From positions 4,650,001-4,714,000 of the forward strand of contig OY762289.1 of assembly GCA_963665495.1 (NCBI GenBank): DNA of 64,000 nucleotides, read 5' to 3'. Shown in pieces: positions 1-7,756 of the stretch. The position numbers were made by a program, and so were the translations under genes. The stretch's first letter is position 1; each line of letters opens with the position of its first letter. The notes below the pieces were generated by a model that ran no database searches, was not told where the DNA came from, and saw only the letters and a program-made list of their open reading frames with translations. Source of the DNA: G963665495 sp963665495 (GTDB lineage Bacteria > Desulfobacterota > Desulfovibrionia > Desulfovibrionales > Desulfovibrionaceae).

Positions 1-349
1 TTTCGTTTTTTTCACCCGGATTTACCGCCAAAATAAAATGAATGCGATTATGACATTTTTTTGCAGAGGCTCTTGACTTCTCAGGGTTCGAAATTATTTT
101 CTTTAGTAAGAGCTGATAGGATCCTACACAAAGGCTCAAACCTTATAAAACCGCAACGGAGGGTGGGAAACGATAGACACGGAGCAGTTTCGTAAAATTC
201 GGCGAGCTGAGTCGCCTTATTTAGAAAGCGAACGCGCCTGAAAAACAAGAACTCTGCCGACCTTAATGAGACCAGAGACAGCCGGGTAGCCCGGCATGGC
301 GCAACTACTCTGAAAAAAATCTAACCCTTGGTTTGCAACTGTTAACAAC
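1..349. other. No coding sequence; possible untranslated RNA
   Basis: No open reading frame of useful size occurs here. A promoter-like pair is visible on the plus strand: TTGACT at 73-78 and TATTTT at 95-100, spaced 16 bp. Several short hairpins follow, for example GGCGA/TCGCC near 202-217 and GCCGGG/CCCGGC near 280-295, and a strong plus-strand terminator lies at 350-391. A transcript of about 280 nt running from near 107 to the terminator would therefore be non-coding. It does not match what I remember of 6S, tmRNA, RNase P or SRP RNA, so the class is unknown. It could also be the 3' untranslated end of a gene to the left of the window. Confidence 0.35.
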
Positions 350-391
350 GCCGCCGTCTGATCCTTCAGACGGCGGCGTCATTTTTTTTAA
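350..391 (+). terminator. Intrinsic terminator, strong stem plus T-run
   Basis: A perfect 12-bp stem (CGCCGCCGTCTG pairing with CAGACGGCGGCG) with a 6-base loop is followed by a run of eight T on the plus strand. The T-run points to termination of rightward transcription from the region 1-349. The hairpin also lies just past the stop of the leftward permease gene, so it may act in both directions. Confidence 0.8.
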
Positions 392-401
392 AACTGTGTT
401 T

Positions 402-1211
402 TTAATGCTTTCTGAACAGGTAACGCCAGATCAGCGAAGCTCCATAGCACAGCGTGGCCACGGCAATGATCGACGCGCCCGAGGTCAGGTCGTAGGTGTA
501 AGAAAAAAACAACCCCGCCAAGCAGAACAGCAAACTCCACAACGAGGCGTTCAACATCATCCGGCCAAGTGAACAGGCCTTGTTTTCCGCCATCATCGGC
601 GGGATGGTCAGCAGGGCGATGACCAGGATCAGCCCCACGACCTGGATGATCATGACCACGCCCACGGCAATCATCACCAGCATCACAAAGTACAGGGTTT
701 TGACCGGTACGCCATTGGACTTGGCGAATTCCACATCAAAGGAAAGCGCCAGAAAATCCTTGTAAAAAAAAGCGACCAGAGCAATGACTCCCAGATCCAG
801 GCCAAGCATGATCCAGATATCACTGCGGGGCACCGCCAGGATGCTGCCGAACAGGTAGCTGATCAGATCCACGTTGTAACCTGGCGTCACATCCAGCAGA
901 ATAATACCCAAAGCCATACCCGCGGCCCAGAGCACCCCGATGACCGCGTCGGTCCGTTCCGCGCGTCCGAAAGTGGTCGCAGCCATGATCAATGCGGCCA
1001 GAATTGTGAAGCCAATGGTCGTTGGCAGCACCGGCAGACTGAAAAAAAAGGCCAGTCCTACGCCGCCGTAGGCCGCATGCGCCACGCCTCCGGCCAGAAA
1101 CACCTGGCGATTGACCACCACCAGCGAACCGATGATCCCGCAGGCAATGCTTGCCAATACGCCTGCCAGCAGCGCATTCTGCATAAAATCCAGCGACAGG
1201 GCCTCAATCAT
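402..1211 (-). CDS. znuB: Metal ABC transporter permease (ZnuB/MntB type)
   Basis: This 269-aa protein is a very hydrophobic integral membrane subunit of the ABC-3 family, which imports zinc or manganese. Eight or so membrane segments can be seen, and glycine-rich stretches such as ACGIIGSLVVV near the start are typical of the family. The start chosen is the ATG at 1209-1211. It overlaps the stop of the upstream ATPase gene by 8 bases and has AGGAAGGG before it, whereas an upstream in-frame start would lie far inside the ATPase gene. Gene pairing with the ATPase indicates one transporter. No binding-protein gene (znuA) is adjacent, so that part must be encoded elsewhere. Zinc versus manganese cannot be decided from the sequence. 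Confidence 0.87.
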   Translation of the reverse strand: MIEALSLDFMQNALLAGVLASIACGIIGSLVVVNRQVFLAGGVAHAAYGGVGLAFFFSLPVLPTTIGFTILAALIMAATTFGRAERTDAVIGVLWAAGMALGIILLDVTPGYNVDLISYLFGSILAVPRSDIWIMLGLDLGVIALVAFFYKDFLALSFDVEFAKSNGVPVKTLYFVMLVMIAVGVVMIIQVVGLILVIALLTIPPMMAENKACSLGRMMLNASLWSLLFCLAGLFFSYTYDLTSGASIIAVATLCYGASLIWRYLFRKH

Positions 1212-2052
1212 GTTTGTGCCCTTCCTGATCGAAGAGCGTGGTAACATCCTTCAGATACACGTCCAGCGGACATGTGGCATCGTGCGTCCCATAAATGAGC
1301 GCGAGCATTTCCGGCGTCATTTCCTTTTGCTCCCGTTGTATCAAACGCCTGTTCACGGCCGCCACCCCTGAAATTCTTCCGGATGCGGAGATAAGGTCAT
1401 GGCTGACCATGAGAATGGTGAGCGAACTGCTCAGATGGGCCAGCAGTTCGAACAGACAGACCTTACCGTGGGGATCCATGTTGGAGGTCGGCTCGTCGAA
1501 AACCAGCAGCCGCGGTTCGGAAACCAGGCCGCGACCGACCAGCACGCGTTGCTTCTGGCCGCCGGATAAGGCGTCGAAACGGCGGTCCCTGTAATCCGCC
1601 ATGTCCACCAGCTGCAGCATGTCCAGGGCCTTTTGCCGTTCCGCGGACGTATACCCCGGCCAGCGGCGCCCCGTACGATTCAGCCCCATGAGAACGACAT
1701 CCAGCACCGTGATGGGAAAACTGAGCTGTACGTTGGCATGTTGCGGCACATAGCCCACCCGCGGGCGGCCGGAAAACGGATCTTCACCCAGCACCCGGAC
1801 GGTGCCGCTTTTGGGTTTCAACAATCCCATGATTATTTTGACCAGTGTGGTTTTGCCGCCGCCGTTGGGGCCGATGATGGCGAGAAAGTCACCAGGGCGA
1901 ACGGTCAGATCAATATCCGTAAGCACTTCCTGGCCGTCATAGGCAAAGCACACTTTATCCATCATGACCACCGGCTTTTCGTCCGGCTCATGCTGGTAAG
2001 ACAATGGCGTCAGATTAGGCGCGGGCGGAGTCTGGCTCTGCTCTTGCTTCAT
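1204..2052 (-). CDS. znuC: Metal ABC transporter ATP-binding protein (ZnuC type)
   Basis: This 282-aa protein is the nucleotide-binding subunit partnering the downstream permease. Walker A reads GPNGGGKTT, the signature is LSGGQKQR, and Walker B is LLVFDEPT. The C-terminal extension after the ABC domain carries several histidines (GTHDATCPLD and the end EGHKHD), which is common in zinc transporter ATPases. The ATG at 2050-2052 is preceded by AAGGAG at a good distance, while the longer upstream reading frame lacks a ribosome site. The stop overlaps the permease start, so translation is probably coupled. Expression probably starts upstream, near the palindrome at 2165-2181. Confidence 0.88.
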   Translation of the reverse strand: MKQEQSQTPPAPNLTPLSYQHEPDEKPVVMMDKVCFAYDGQEVLTDIDLTVRPGDFLAIIGPNGGGKTTLVKIIMGLLKPKSGTVRVLGEDPFSGRPRVGYVPQHANVQLSFPITVLDVVLMGLNRTGRRWPGYTSAERQKALDMLQLVDMADYRDRRFDALSGGQKQRVLVGRGLVSEPRLLVFDEPTSNMDPHGKVCLFELLAHLSSSLTILMVSHDLISASGRISGVAAVNRRLIQREQKEMTPEMLALIYGTHDATCPLDVYLKDVTTLFDQEGHKHD

Positions 2053-2164
2053 AATAGCTGATCTCCTTATTTTGCCGCGAGGTACATTTGAGAGGCGGCG
2101 CAAGCGCCGTGAAGACAGTGCGGGACAGGTGTCGCCTGAAACGACGAACAAACCTGTTCTTAAT

Positions 2165-2181
2165 TGTTACAGCATGCAACA
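2165..2181. promoter_or_regulatory. Inverted repeat resembling a metal-regulator (Zur-like) operator
   Basis: The sequence TGTTACA-GCA-TGCAACA is a 7-3-7 inverted repeat with 6 of 7 base pairs matching. On the minus strand it lies just downstream of a TTGACA -35-like hexamer (2196-2201), so it would cover the -10 zone of a promoter reading into znuC. TGTTACA-type half sites resemble Fur-family Zur boxes. Assignment to Zur is inference from position and shape. Confidence 0.45.
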
Positions 2182-2246
2182 CATTCTCATCAGAGTGTCA
2201 AGAACAAACGAAGTCCGGAGGTGCTTGAACGGCTTCCGGCTGATGG

Positions 2247-2447
2247 TCAGGAGCGCAGCAAGGCAGCTGCCAATGCGGCCAGCAATTCCTCCACCCCCTC
2301 CGGCAGAGTCTCACCCTGGGCGGCAGTGTGCAGCAAGGCGAGCAGTGCGGCCGGGTCCTGGGGAACGGACTCAAGATCGACTGCTATTCCTTGTTTTTCG
2401 ACACTCTCAAGCAAACGCTGCACCAGGGGGTCATGCTCCGCGGACAT
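2247..2447 (-). CDS. Small acidic hypothetical protein
   Basis: A 66-aa product beginning MSAEHDPLVQ and ending in an alanine/leucine-rich helix. No family is recognised. It is taken as real because AAAGGAGG stands directly before the ATG at the right distance, the composition is coherent (acidic, alanine and leucine rich, few rare codons), and it points in the same direction as the metal transporter genes that begin 195 bp downstream. No signal peptide or metal-binding motif is evident. The predicted structure is mostly helical. It might belong to the transporter transcription unit, but the operator-like palindrome and a promoter-like hexamer between them suggest separate control. Confidence 0.6.
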   Translation of the reverse strand: MSAEHDPLVQRLLESVEKQGIAVDLESVPQDPAALLALLHTAAQGETLPEGVEELLAALAAALLRS

Positions 2448-2605
2448 CGCCGCCTCCTTTCACTCATCCATTTTCAGGCCGATCCGGCCCTGTTCGCCAA
2501 CACGGACGCCACCTTAGCACGCTTGCCCCCTGCAGGCCATCATAATGAAAAGGTTCCGTATTTTCACCATCCATGCTATGCGGAGAAAAACATTTGGAGC
2601 CTGAA

Positions 2606-3070
2606 ATGAAATACGTATCCCTTATAGTTATAGTCTTTCTCTGCCTGTTGTCGGTCCAGCCGGTTAGTGCGCAGACCAACTCCGGAAACAACACCCCCGA
2701 TCCCGAACTGATGAAACAGGACCAGGCTGTTGTTTTTGGAGAAAAAGCGGCCAGAGCCTGGCTGCAACTGCTGGATGAAGGAAAATACGCGGAGAGCTGG
2801 AAGCAGGCCGCACCTTTGTTCAAGCAATCCGTGCCCGAAAAAGACTGGGTCAAAGGCGTCACCACCTTGCGGTCCCCTCTGGGCAAGCTGCTGAAACGCG
2901 AGGTCGCCACCGTCAATTACGCCACTGAAATGCCAGGGGCACCCGACGGCGAGTACGTGCTCCTGCGTTACATCACAAAATTCAGCAATAAAAAAAGCAC
3001 CGTGGAAACCGTCACGCCCATGCGCTGTAAAGACGGCTCCTGGCGTGTCTCAGGATATTTCATCCGCTGA
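2606..3070 (+). CDS. Secreted DUF4019-family protein
   Basis: A 154-aa protein with a clear signal peptide (MKYVSLIVIVFLCLLSVQPVSA, cleavage after VSA). The remainder matches the DUF4019 pattern: AARAWLQLLDEGKYAESW near the start of the mature part and a closing DGSWRVSGYFIR. The family is small, secreted and of unknown function. The ATG at 2606 has GGAG seven bases upstream; an earlier in-frame ATG would put extra residues before the signal peptide. It is divergent from the 66-aa gene and convergent with the transglutaminase gene. Confidence 0.82.
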   Translation: MKYVSLIVIVFLCLLSVQPVSAQTNSGNNTPDPELMKQDQAVVFGEKAARAWLQLLDEGKYAESWKQAAPLFKQSVPEKDWVKGVTTLRSPLGKLLKREVATVNYATEMPGAPDGEYVLLRYITKFSNKKSTVETVTPMRCKDGSWRVSGYFIR

Positions 3071-3108
3071 CCGCGTCAGGAGAGAGACAAACAGGAATGA
3101 AAAGACGC

Positions 3109-3972
3109 TTAGTCCGCGTCCTCCACTAGCACCTGGACCATATGGTGCATCCGCGCACCGGCCCCGGTTCCGCGGAAACTGCCCGATAACGGGGCGGTGA
3201 TGTCCGGATCAGCTCCCACGGCGACAACCACATGCTGGTCCGCAACGGCCAGCCCGTGGGTGGGATCGAAGCCCCGCCAGCCAGCTTCCGGCACGTAGGC
3301 CTCGGCCCAGGCGTGCAGGTCGCCCAGATCCTCGTCCGTATCGCCCGCCTGATAACCGCTGACGTAACGTGCCGGGATGCCCATCCGGCGGCAGGCTTCC
3401 ATGAAAACCAGAGTCGCGTCCCTGCAGGCGCCTTCGCCGCATTCCAGGGCCTGTTCCGGCGTCATCACGCCCGGTTCTTCACGGACTGTCTTGCCCAGAG
3501 TCTCGAACAGATAGCGGTTCAGGTTGAGCAGAAAATCCGTGACCAGCGTGCTTTGTCCGGCAATTTCGTCCACAAGCCGTGCCAGGCGATCTCCCTGCGG
3601 CGGCGCGGGATGGCGCTGCAACAAAAAAGGCGCCAGTTCACCGGCTTCAGGCTCGAAAAAAACAGCGGGCAGTCCCAGGCGGTCCGTGACCAGCAGATAA
3701 TCAAAGGGATTCGCCTGCAGCGTCTGCACTTCCGCGGCCATGGCCAGGCTCATTTTCTTGTGCAACCCTTCGAACCAGACCTGCAAACACTCGTTGCCCG
3801 CGCTGTCCAGGTTCCAGGACATGCCCGAAGGTTCGGGCGAGACCTGCAGGCTGAACCGGTCCAGGCGCTGTCGCCAGTCCGTACGCGGCCGCAAACGCAC
3901 GAAGTGCGGCTCGATGAATACGGGCCGGTCGTAGTGGTATTGCGTCAGATGCTGTATGGAAAAATGGGCCAT
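3109..3972 (-). CDS. Transglutaminase-like cysteine protease of the Anbu cluster
   Basis: This 287-aa cytoplasmic protein has a bacterial transglutaminase N-terminal beta domain (residues about 1-85) and a transglutaminase-like core. The triad is visible as Cys183 in GEGACRDA, His220 in DLHAWAEAY and Asp236 in GFDPTHG. In this family the fold usually acts as a peptidase or amidase rather than a cross-linker. It is the last gene of the leftward set ATP-grasp, alpha-E, Anbu, transglutaminase, a combination known to be conserved and proposed to form and break peptide-like linkages. The gap to Anbu is 158 bp. The ribosome site is weak. Confidence 0.88.
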   Translation of the reverse strand: MAHFSIQHLTQYHYDRPVFIEPHFVRLRPRTDWRQRLDRFSLQVSPEPSGMSWNLDSAGNECLQVWFEGLHKKMSLAMAAEVQTLQANPFDYLLVTDRLGLPAVFFEPEAGELAPFLLQRHPAPPQGDRLARLVDEIAGQSTLVTDFLLNLNRYLFETLGKTVREEPGVMTPEQALECGEGACRDATLVFMEACRRMGIPARYVSGYQAGDTDEDLGDLHAWAEAYVPEAGWRGFDPTHGLAVADQHVVVAVGADPDITAPLSGSFRGTGAGARMHHMVQVLVEDAD

Positions 3973-4130
3973 TCTTGAACATTGCAGGATGTTAACGGCA
4001 ACAAGTATAGTCTGGATTGTCTCCCGCCGCAGGCAGGAAAAAATATACGTTGTCCTGTCAACTACCTTTGCCGGCTGACTGTTTTCGAAAATGCCAAAAG
4101 CTTTTCAACGCTTATTGGCCGCCGCAACCA

Positions 4131-4883
4131 TTATTCCTTTTGGCCGGTTTCCGAAATTCGTGAGAGCTGGGCCGCGATGTCCTCCACCCATTCGCTGGGC
4201 AGCTTATGGACGGATTCACGCAGGCGTTCCTGCCACCAGGTGGAGATGTTCCGCAGGTCTTCCTGCTCGTAGCGATGCTGGACGAGCTGATTGTGGTTCT
4301 TGTCGAACAGCACCACATCGATGGGAAAGTCCACGTCCGAGGCGCTGATACGGGTGGAATCAAAGGCCAGGCATCCGACCTTGAGGGCGAACTTGAGCGG
4401 ATCCGTGTATTTCAGGGTCCGGTCCAGTACGGGCTTGCCGTAGCCGCCTTCTCCGATGATATGGTACGGGGTTCCCTTGGAGATTTCCACCCAGTTGCCT
4501 TCCGGATAAATCAGATAAAGCTTGTGTTTGCGGTCTTTATTCAGCCAGCCGCCCAAAAGCGTATGGGCGTTGAAATGCAGACCGCTCTCTTCAAGGTAGG
4601 CTTTGTCCTCTTTAGCGACCTTTCTGAGCTGCTCGGCAAAGACATTGACGATTTCATAAATCCGGTCGGGAAACTGCTCCAGATCTTCGAGATGTTCTTC
4701 AAAGTAAGTCAGGGTTTTGTCCCGTACGGAACGCAGTCCGGACATCATCAGAAAGAACACTCCGTTGTCGTGTTCATAGGTCCGGACTTTCTGCGCGGTG
4801 ATCATCTCGTTGCCGGATGTGATCCGCGTGTCCGCAATGGCGAGCAGTCCCTCTTCGACCGTAATTCCCAGGCAAAATGTCAT
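4131..4883 (-). CDS. Anbu proteasome-like protease (ancestral beta subunit)
   Basis: A 250-aa member of the Ntn-hydrolase superfamily, related to HslV and 20S proteasome beta subunits. The protein starts Met-Thr-Phe, so removal of the initiator Met exposes the catalytic Thr1. Asp17 (in AIADTRI) and Lys31 (in AQKVRTY) of the mature chain correspond to the conserved active-site residues. Known Anbu proteins form helical or split-ring assemblies and no cognate ATPase unfoldase is established. It lies 12 bp after the alpha-E gene, so these are co-transcribed. The substrate is unknown. Confidence 0.9.
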   Translation of the reverse strand: MTFCLGITVEEGLLAIADTRITSGNEMITAQKVRTYEHDNGVFFLMMSGLRSVRDKTLTYFEEHLEDLEQFPDRIYEIVNVFAEQLRKVAKEDKAYLEESGLHFNAHTLLGGWLNKDRKHKLYLIYPEGNWVEISKGTPYHIIGEGGYGKPVLDRTLKYTDPLKFALKVGCLAFDSTRISASDVDFPIDVVLFDKNHNQLVQHRYEQEDLRNISTWWQERLRESVHKLPSEWVEDIAAQLSRISETGQKE

Positions 4884-4895
4884 GGTGCGTGTATC

Positions 4896-5867
4896 TCACT
4901 GTTCCGCAGACACGTCAATGGCGGGGTAGACCGAGAAAAACGTATCGAAAATGGCCTTGCCCACGTCGTTCATGTGTGTTTGCAAGTTATCGGTAAATTC
5001 GTGCAGCCCCAGCTTCAGGATTTCCTCAACGCTCGTATAGGAAAGCTCCGCACAGAGTTGCCCGAGGTACTTTTCCGCGGGATTGCTGAACTGCCCGACG
5101 CGCGTGCCCGTGATTTCGTGCAAACGCTCCTGGGCTTTGAACAGACTGAAAAAGACCGAGCGGGGAAACTCCCGGTCCAGCATCAGAAATTCCGCCACTT
5201 TGGACGGTACGATGCGTCCGTGGCGATGGCGATAGGCCTGGTGGCCGCTGGTGGCCTTCAACAACGAGGTCCACTGGATGTAATCCAGCGCGGAGCCCAC
5301 ATCCTGCACCGAGGGCAGCAAAATGAAGTATTTGACATCCAGAATACGGGAAGTCTTGTCAGCCCTTTCCAGCATGCGGCCCAGGCTGAAGAATCGCCAG
5401 GCCTCGTCATGGGCCATGCTGTCCAGGGAAATGCCTCCCAGAACCTGTCCGTAGAGTTTAATCTGCCGACAGAAGGTGCCCGGATTGTGGGACACGCTTT
5501 CGGGCGCCAGAGCGGCCAGCTCGCCGTAATGATAATAGGCGTTGATCTCCTCCCACATCTCCGTGGGAAGGATTTCCCGAACCGTACGGGCGTTTTCCCG
5601 GGCCATGCGCAGGCAGGAAATTACCGAATTGGGGTAGTCGGGGTTCATGATCAGATAATGCAGCACATTTTCCCGGCTGGCCCCGTCGTAACGCTTGGAA
5701 AAATCCACATGGTCGCCGGTAATCATCACCAGTGGCAACCACTGCTCCTTTTCCTCGGTAATATCCAGAGTGAGTCTCCAGTTGACGTCTATGAAACGGC
5801 CGATATTTTCGGCCCGCTCCAGATAGCGGCTCATCCAGAAGATGGCTTCAGCAACCCGGCTGAGCAT
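4896..5867 (-). CDS. Alpha-E domain protein
   Basis: A 323-aa all-alpha protein of the DUF403 (alpha-E) family, recognised from the N-terminal MLSRVAEAIFWMSRYLERAENIGRFIDV and the later ARTVREILPTEMWEEIN segment. The family has no proven activity and almost always neighbours a circularly permuted ATP-grasp enzyme and a transglutaminase, as here. GAGGAGG precedes the ATG by a good distance. It follows the ATP-grasp gene by 67 bp and precedes Anbu by 12 bp. Confidence 0.9.
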   Translation of the reverse strand: MLSRVAEAIFWMSRYLERAENIGRFIDVNWRLTLDITEEKEQWLPLVMITGDHVDFSKRYDGASRENVLHYLIMNPDYPNSVISCLRMARENARTVREILPTEMWEEINAYYHYGELAALAPESVSHNPGTFCRQIKLYGQVLGGISLDSMAHDEAWRFFSLGRMLERADKTSRILDVKYFILLPSVQDVGSALDYIQWTSLLKATSGHQAYRHRHGRIVPSKVAEFLMLDREFPRSVFFSLFKAQERLHEITGTRVGQFSNPAEKYLGQLCAELSYTSVEEILKLGLHEFTDNLQTHMNDVGKAIFDTFFSVYPAIDVSAEQ

Positions 5868-5934
5868 CTTTGCCTCCTCTTTTTTGCAAAGGGAACATTG
5901 CCTTTCCCGTTGTCCGAACCGGATTCCAGTCCAA

Positions 5935-7386
5935 TCAGGAATCCCGCGACAGCACCCAGGTGTCTTTGCTTCCGCCGCCCTGGGAGGAATTGACTACCAG
6001 CGAGTCTTTGACCAGAGCAACGCGCGTCAGACCGCCGGGCAATACTTTGATCTCTTCGCCGTAGACGATATAGGGCCTGAGATCAACATGCCTGCCCTCG
6101 AAATGATCGCCCACGATGACCGGCGCCCGGGACAGGCTGATGGTGGGCTGGGCCATATAGTTGCGGGGATTGTTTTTGATCAGATCAGCGAACTTCTCTT
6201 GATCGGCTTTGGTCGAACACGGTCCCACAAGCATGCCGTAGCCTCCGGATTCATTTGCCGGTTTCACCACCAAAGAGTCAAGATGTTCCAGAACATAAGC
6301 CCGGTCTTTGTCGTCGGAACAAAGATAGGTCGGCACATTGGGGAGGATGGGCTCTTCGTCCAAATAATATTTTATAATTTTAGGGACATAGGCATAAATC
6401 AATTTGTCGTCCGCCACGCCTGTGCCCGGCGCGTTGGCCAGAGCCACCCTTCCGGCCCGGAAAACATCCATGATACCCGGCACGCCCAGCAAAGAATCCT
6501 TGCGGAACACCGTGGGATCCAGAAAATCCTCGCCCACGCGGCGGTAGATCACATCCAGCCGCACCAGGCCACGTGTCGTACGCATGTGCACATAACCGTC
6601 GCGTACGACGAGATCGCGCCCCTCCACCAGCTCTATGCCGGTCTGCTGTGCGAGAAACGAATGCTCGAAATAGGCGGAATTGTAAACGCCCGGCGTCAGC
6701 AGTCCCACCGTGGGAGTGACGGCCTGGCCCGGCGCTATGGCGCAGAGCATATCCAAAAGCAGGGACGGATACGCATCCACCGGCCGTACCCTGGAAGCCG
6801 CGAACACCTGCGGAAAGGTCTGTTTGAGCACGGCCCGGTTCGCCAGAACGTACGACACCCCGGAAGGCGAACGCATATTGTCCTCCAGGACATAAAAATC
6901 GCCTTTTTCATCGCGGATCATATCCGCGCCGGTAATGTGGCACCAGACCCCCAGCGGCGGTTTGAGTCCCATACATTCCTGGAAGAACCCCTGGGCCGAA
7001 AAAACCAGCTCCGCCGGAATCACCTTGTCGGCAATGATTTTCTGGTCGCCGTAAATATCCGCAATGAACAGGTTGAGCGCCATGATCCGTTGCGTCAGCC
7101 CGGCTTCTACTTTTTCCCACTCCCTGGCTTCCACGATCCGGGGCAGAATATCGAAGGGAAAAATCTTTTCCGTGCCCTTTTCGTGGCCGTATACCGTAAA
7201 GGTCACTCCCAGATCGTAAAAGGCTTTTTCCGCCGCGGCCTGCCTGCTCTCCAGATCATTGGTGGGCAGCGACTCTATTTTTTCCTTGAGAAGAACCGTC
7301 CCCGGACGAGGCTCGCCCGTGGGCAGAAACATCTCGTCGTAGAAACTATCCGTAACGTACCCGCTAAAATCCAAACGTTTTTCCAT
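5935..7386 (-). CDS. Circularly permuted ATP-grasp peptide-ligase-like protein
   Basis: A 483-aa protein of the circularly permuted ATP-grasp type 2 family (DUF404/DUF407), recognised from GVWCHITGADMIRD, FYVLEDNMRSPSGVSYVLANR and VVKPANESGGYGMLVGP, which supply the nucleotide and metal-binding loops. The family is predicted to make amide bonds using ATP. It is first in the Anbu operon, so the set combines a predicted ligase with two predicted hydrolases. The ATG at 7386 is preceded by GAGGGG; a GTG seven codons earlier is possible but has a poorer site. An AT-rich leader at about 7430-7490 probably holds the promoter. Confidence 0.9.
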   Translation of the reverse strand: MEKRLDFSGYVTDSFYDEMFLPTGEPRPGTVLLKEKIESLPTNDLESRQAAAEKAFYDLGVTFTVYGHEKGTEKIFPFDILPRIVEAREWEKVEAGLTQRIMALNLFIADIYGDQKIIADKVIPAELVFSAQGFFQECMGLKPPLGVWCHITGADMIRDEKGDFYVLEDNMRSPSGVSYVLANRAVLKQTFPQVFAASRVRPVDAYPSLLLDMLCAIAPGQAVTPTVGLLTPGVYNSAYFEHSFLAQQTGIELVEGRDLVVRDGYVHMRTTRGLVRLDVIYRRVGEDFLDPTVFRKDSLLGVPGIMDVFRAGRVALANAPGTGVADDKLIYAYVPKIIKYYLDEEPILPNVPTYLCSDDKDRAYVLEHLDSLVVKPANESGGYGMLVGPCSTKADQEKFADLIKNNPRNYMAQPTISLSRAPVIVGDHFEGRHVDLRPYIVYGEEIKVLPGGLTRVALVKDSLVVNSSQGGGSKDTWVLSRDS

Positions 7387-7756
7387 TGTCCCCTCTGCAA
7401 GCGGCACTGCGTAGTGGGCCGGGTAAAATTTACAAAATTATTACTTTTTTTCGATAAATATATACAAAATCGTAAATAGTTAAGACTTACGGACAGCTGC
7501 CTAAAAGGAGCAACAATCGTCCCAAACGGTTCTGGCACGCGGCTATGCCGCTGCCAACGGCAGTTGAGCCGTACGGGCGTATTCTTGATACTTTGCAATC
7601 CGAATGCCGAATGCTCGTGAACGGGATAAAAAGAAACTGCCGCGGCCGCGGCAGCCTGCACGGCCCATACGAATTTTGCCGCGAGTATAACAGACCGCAG
7701 GAATTGTTGCCAGTATGGAGAACCGCAACTTCTCTGCGCCGGTGCAACGTTGGAAA
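7387..7756. other. Intergenic region, 370 bp
   Basis: The left third (about 7430-7490) is AT-rich and is the likely promoter zone of the leftward Anbu operon. The rest is the 3' flank of the leftward hydrolase-like gene. Short open frames here have no ribosome site and no recognisable product. I see no clear terminator. Confidence 0.5.

Noticed and set aside
4206..7479. Two long plus-strand frames (595 and 545 codons)
   Set aside because: Both are antisense to the Anbu cluster genes, which have intact motifs and ribosome sites; the products match no family.
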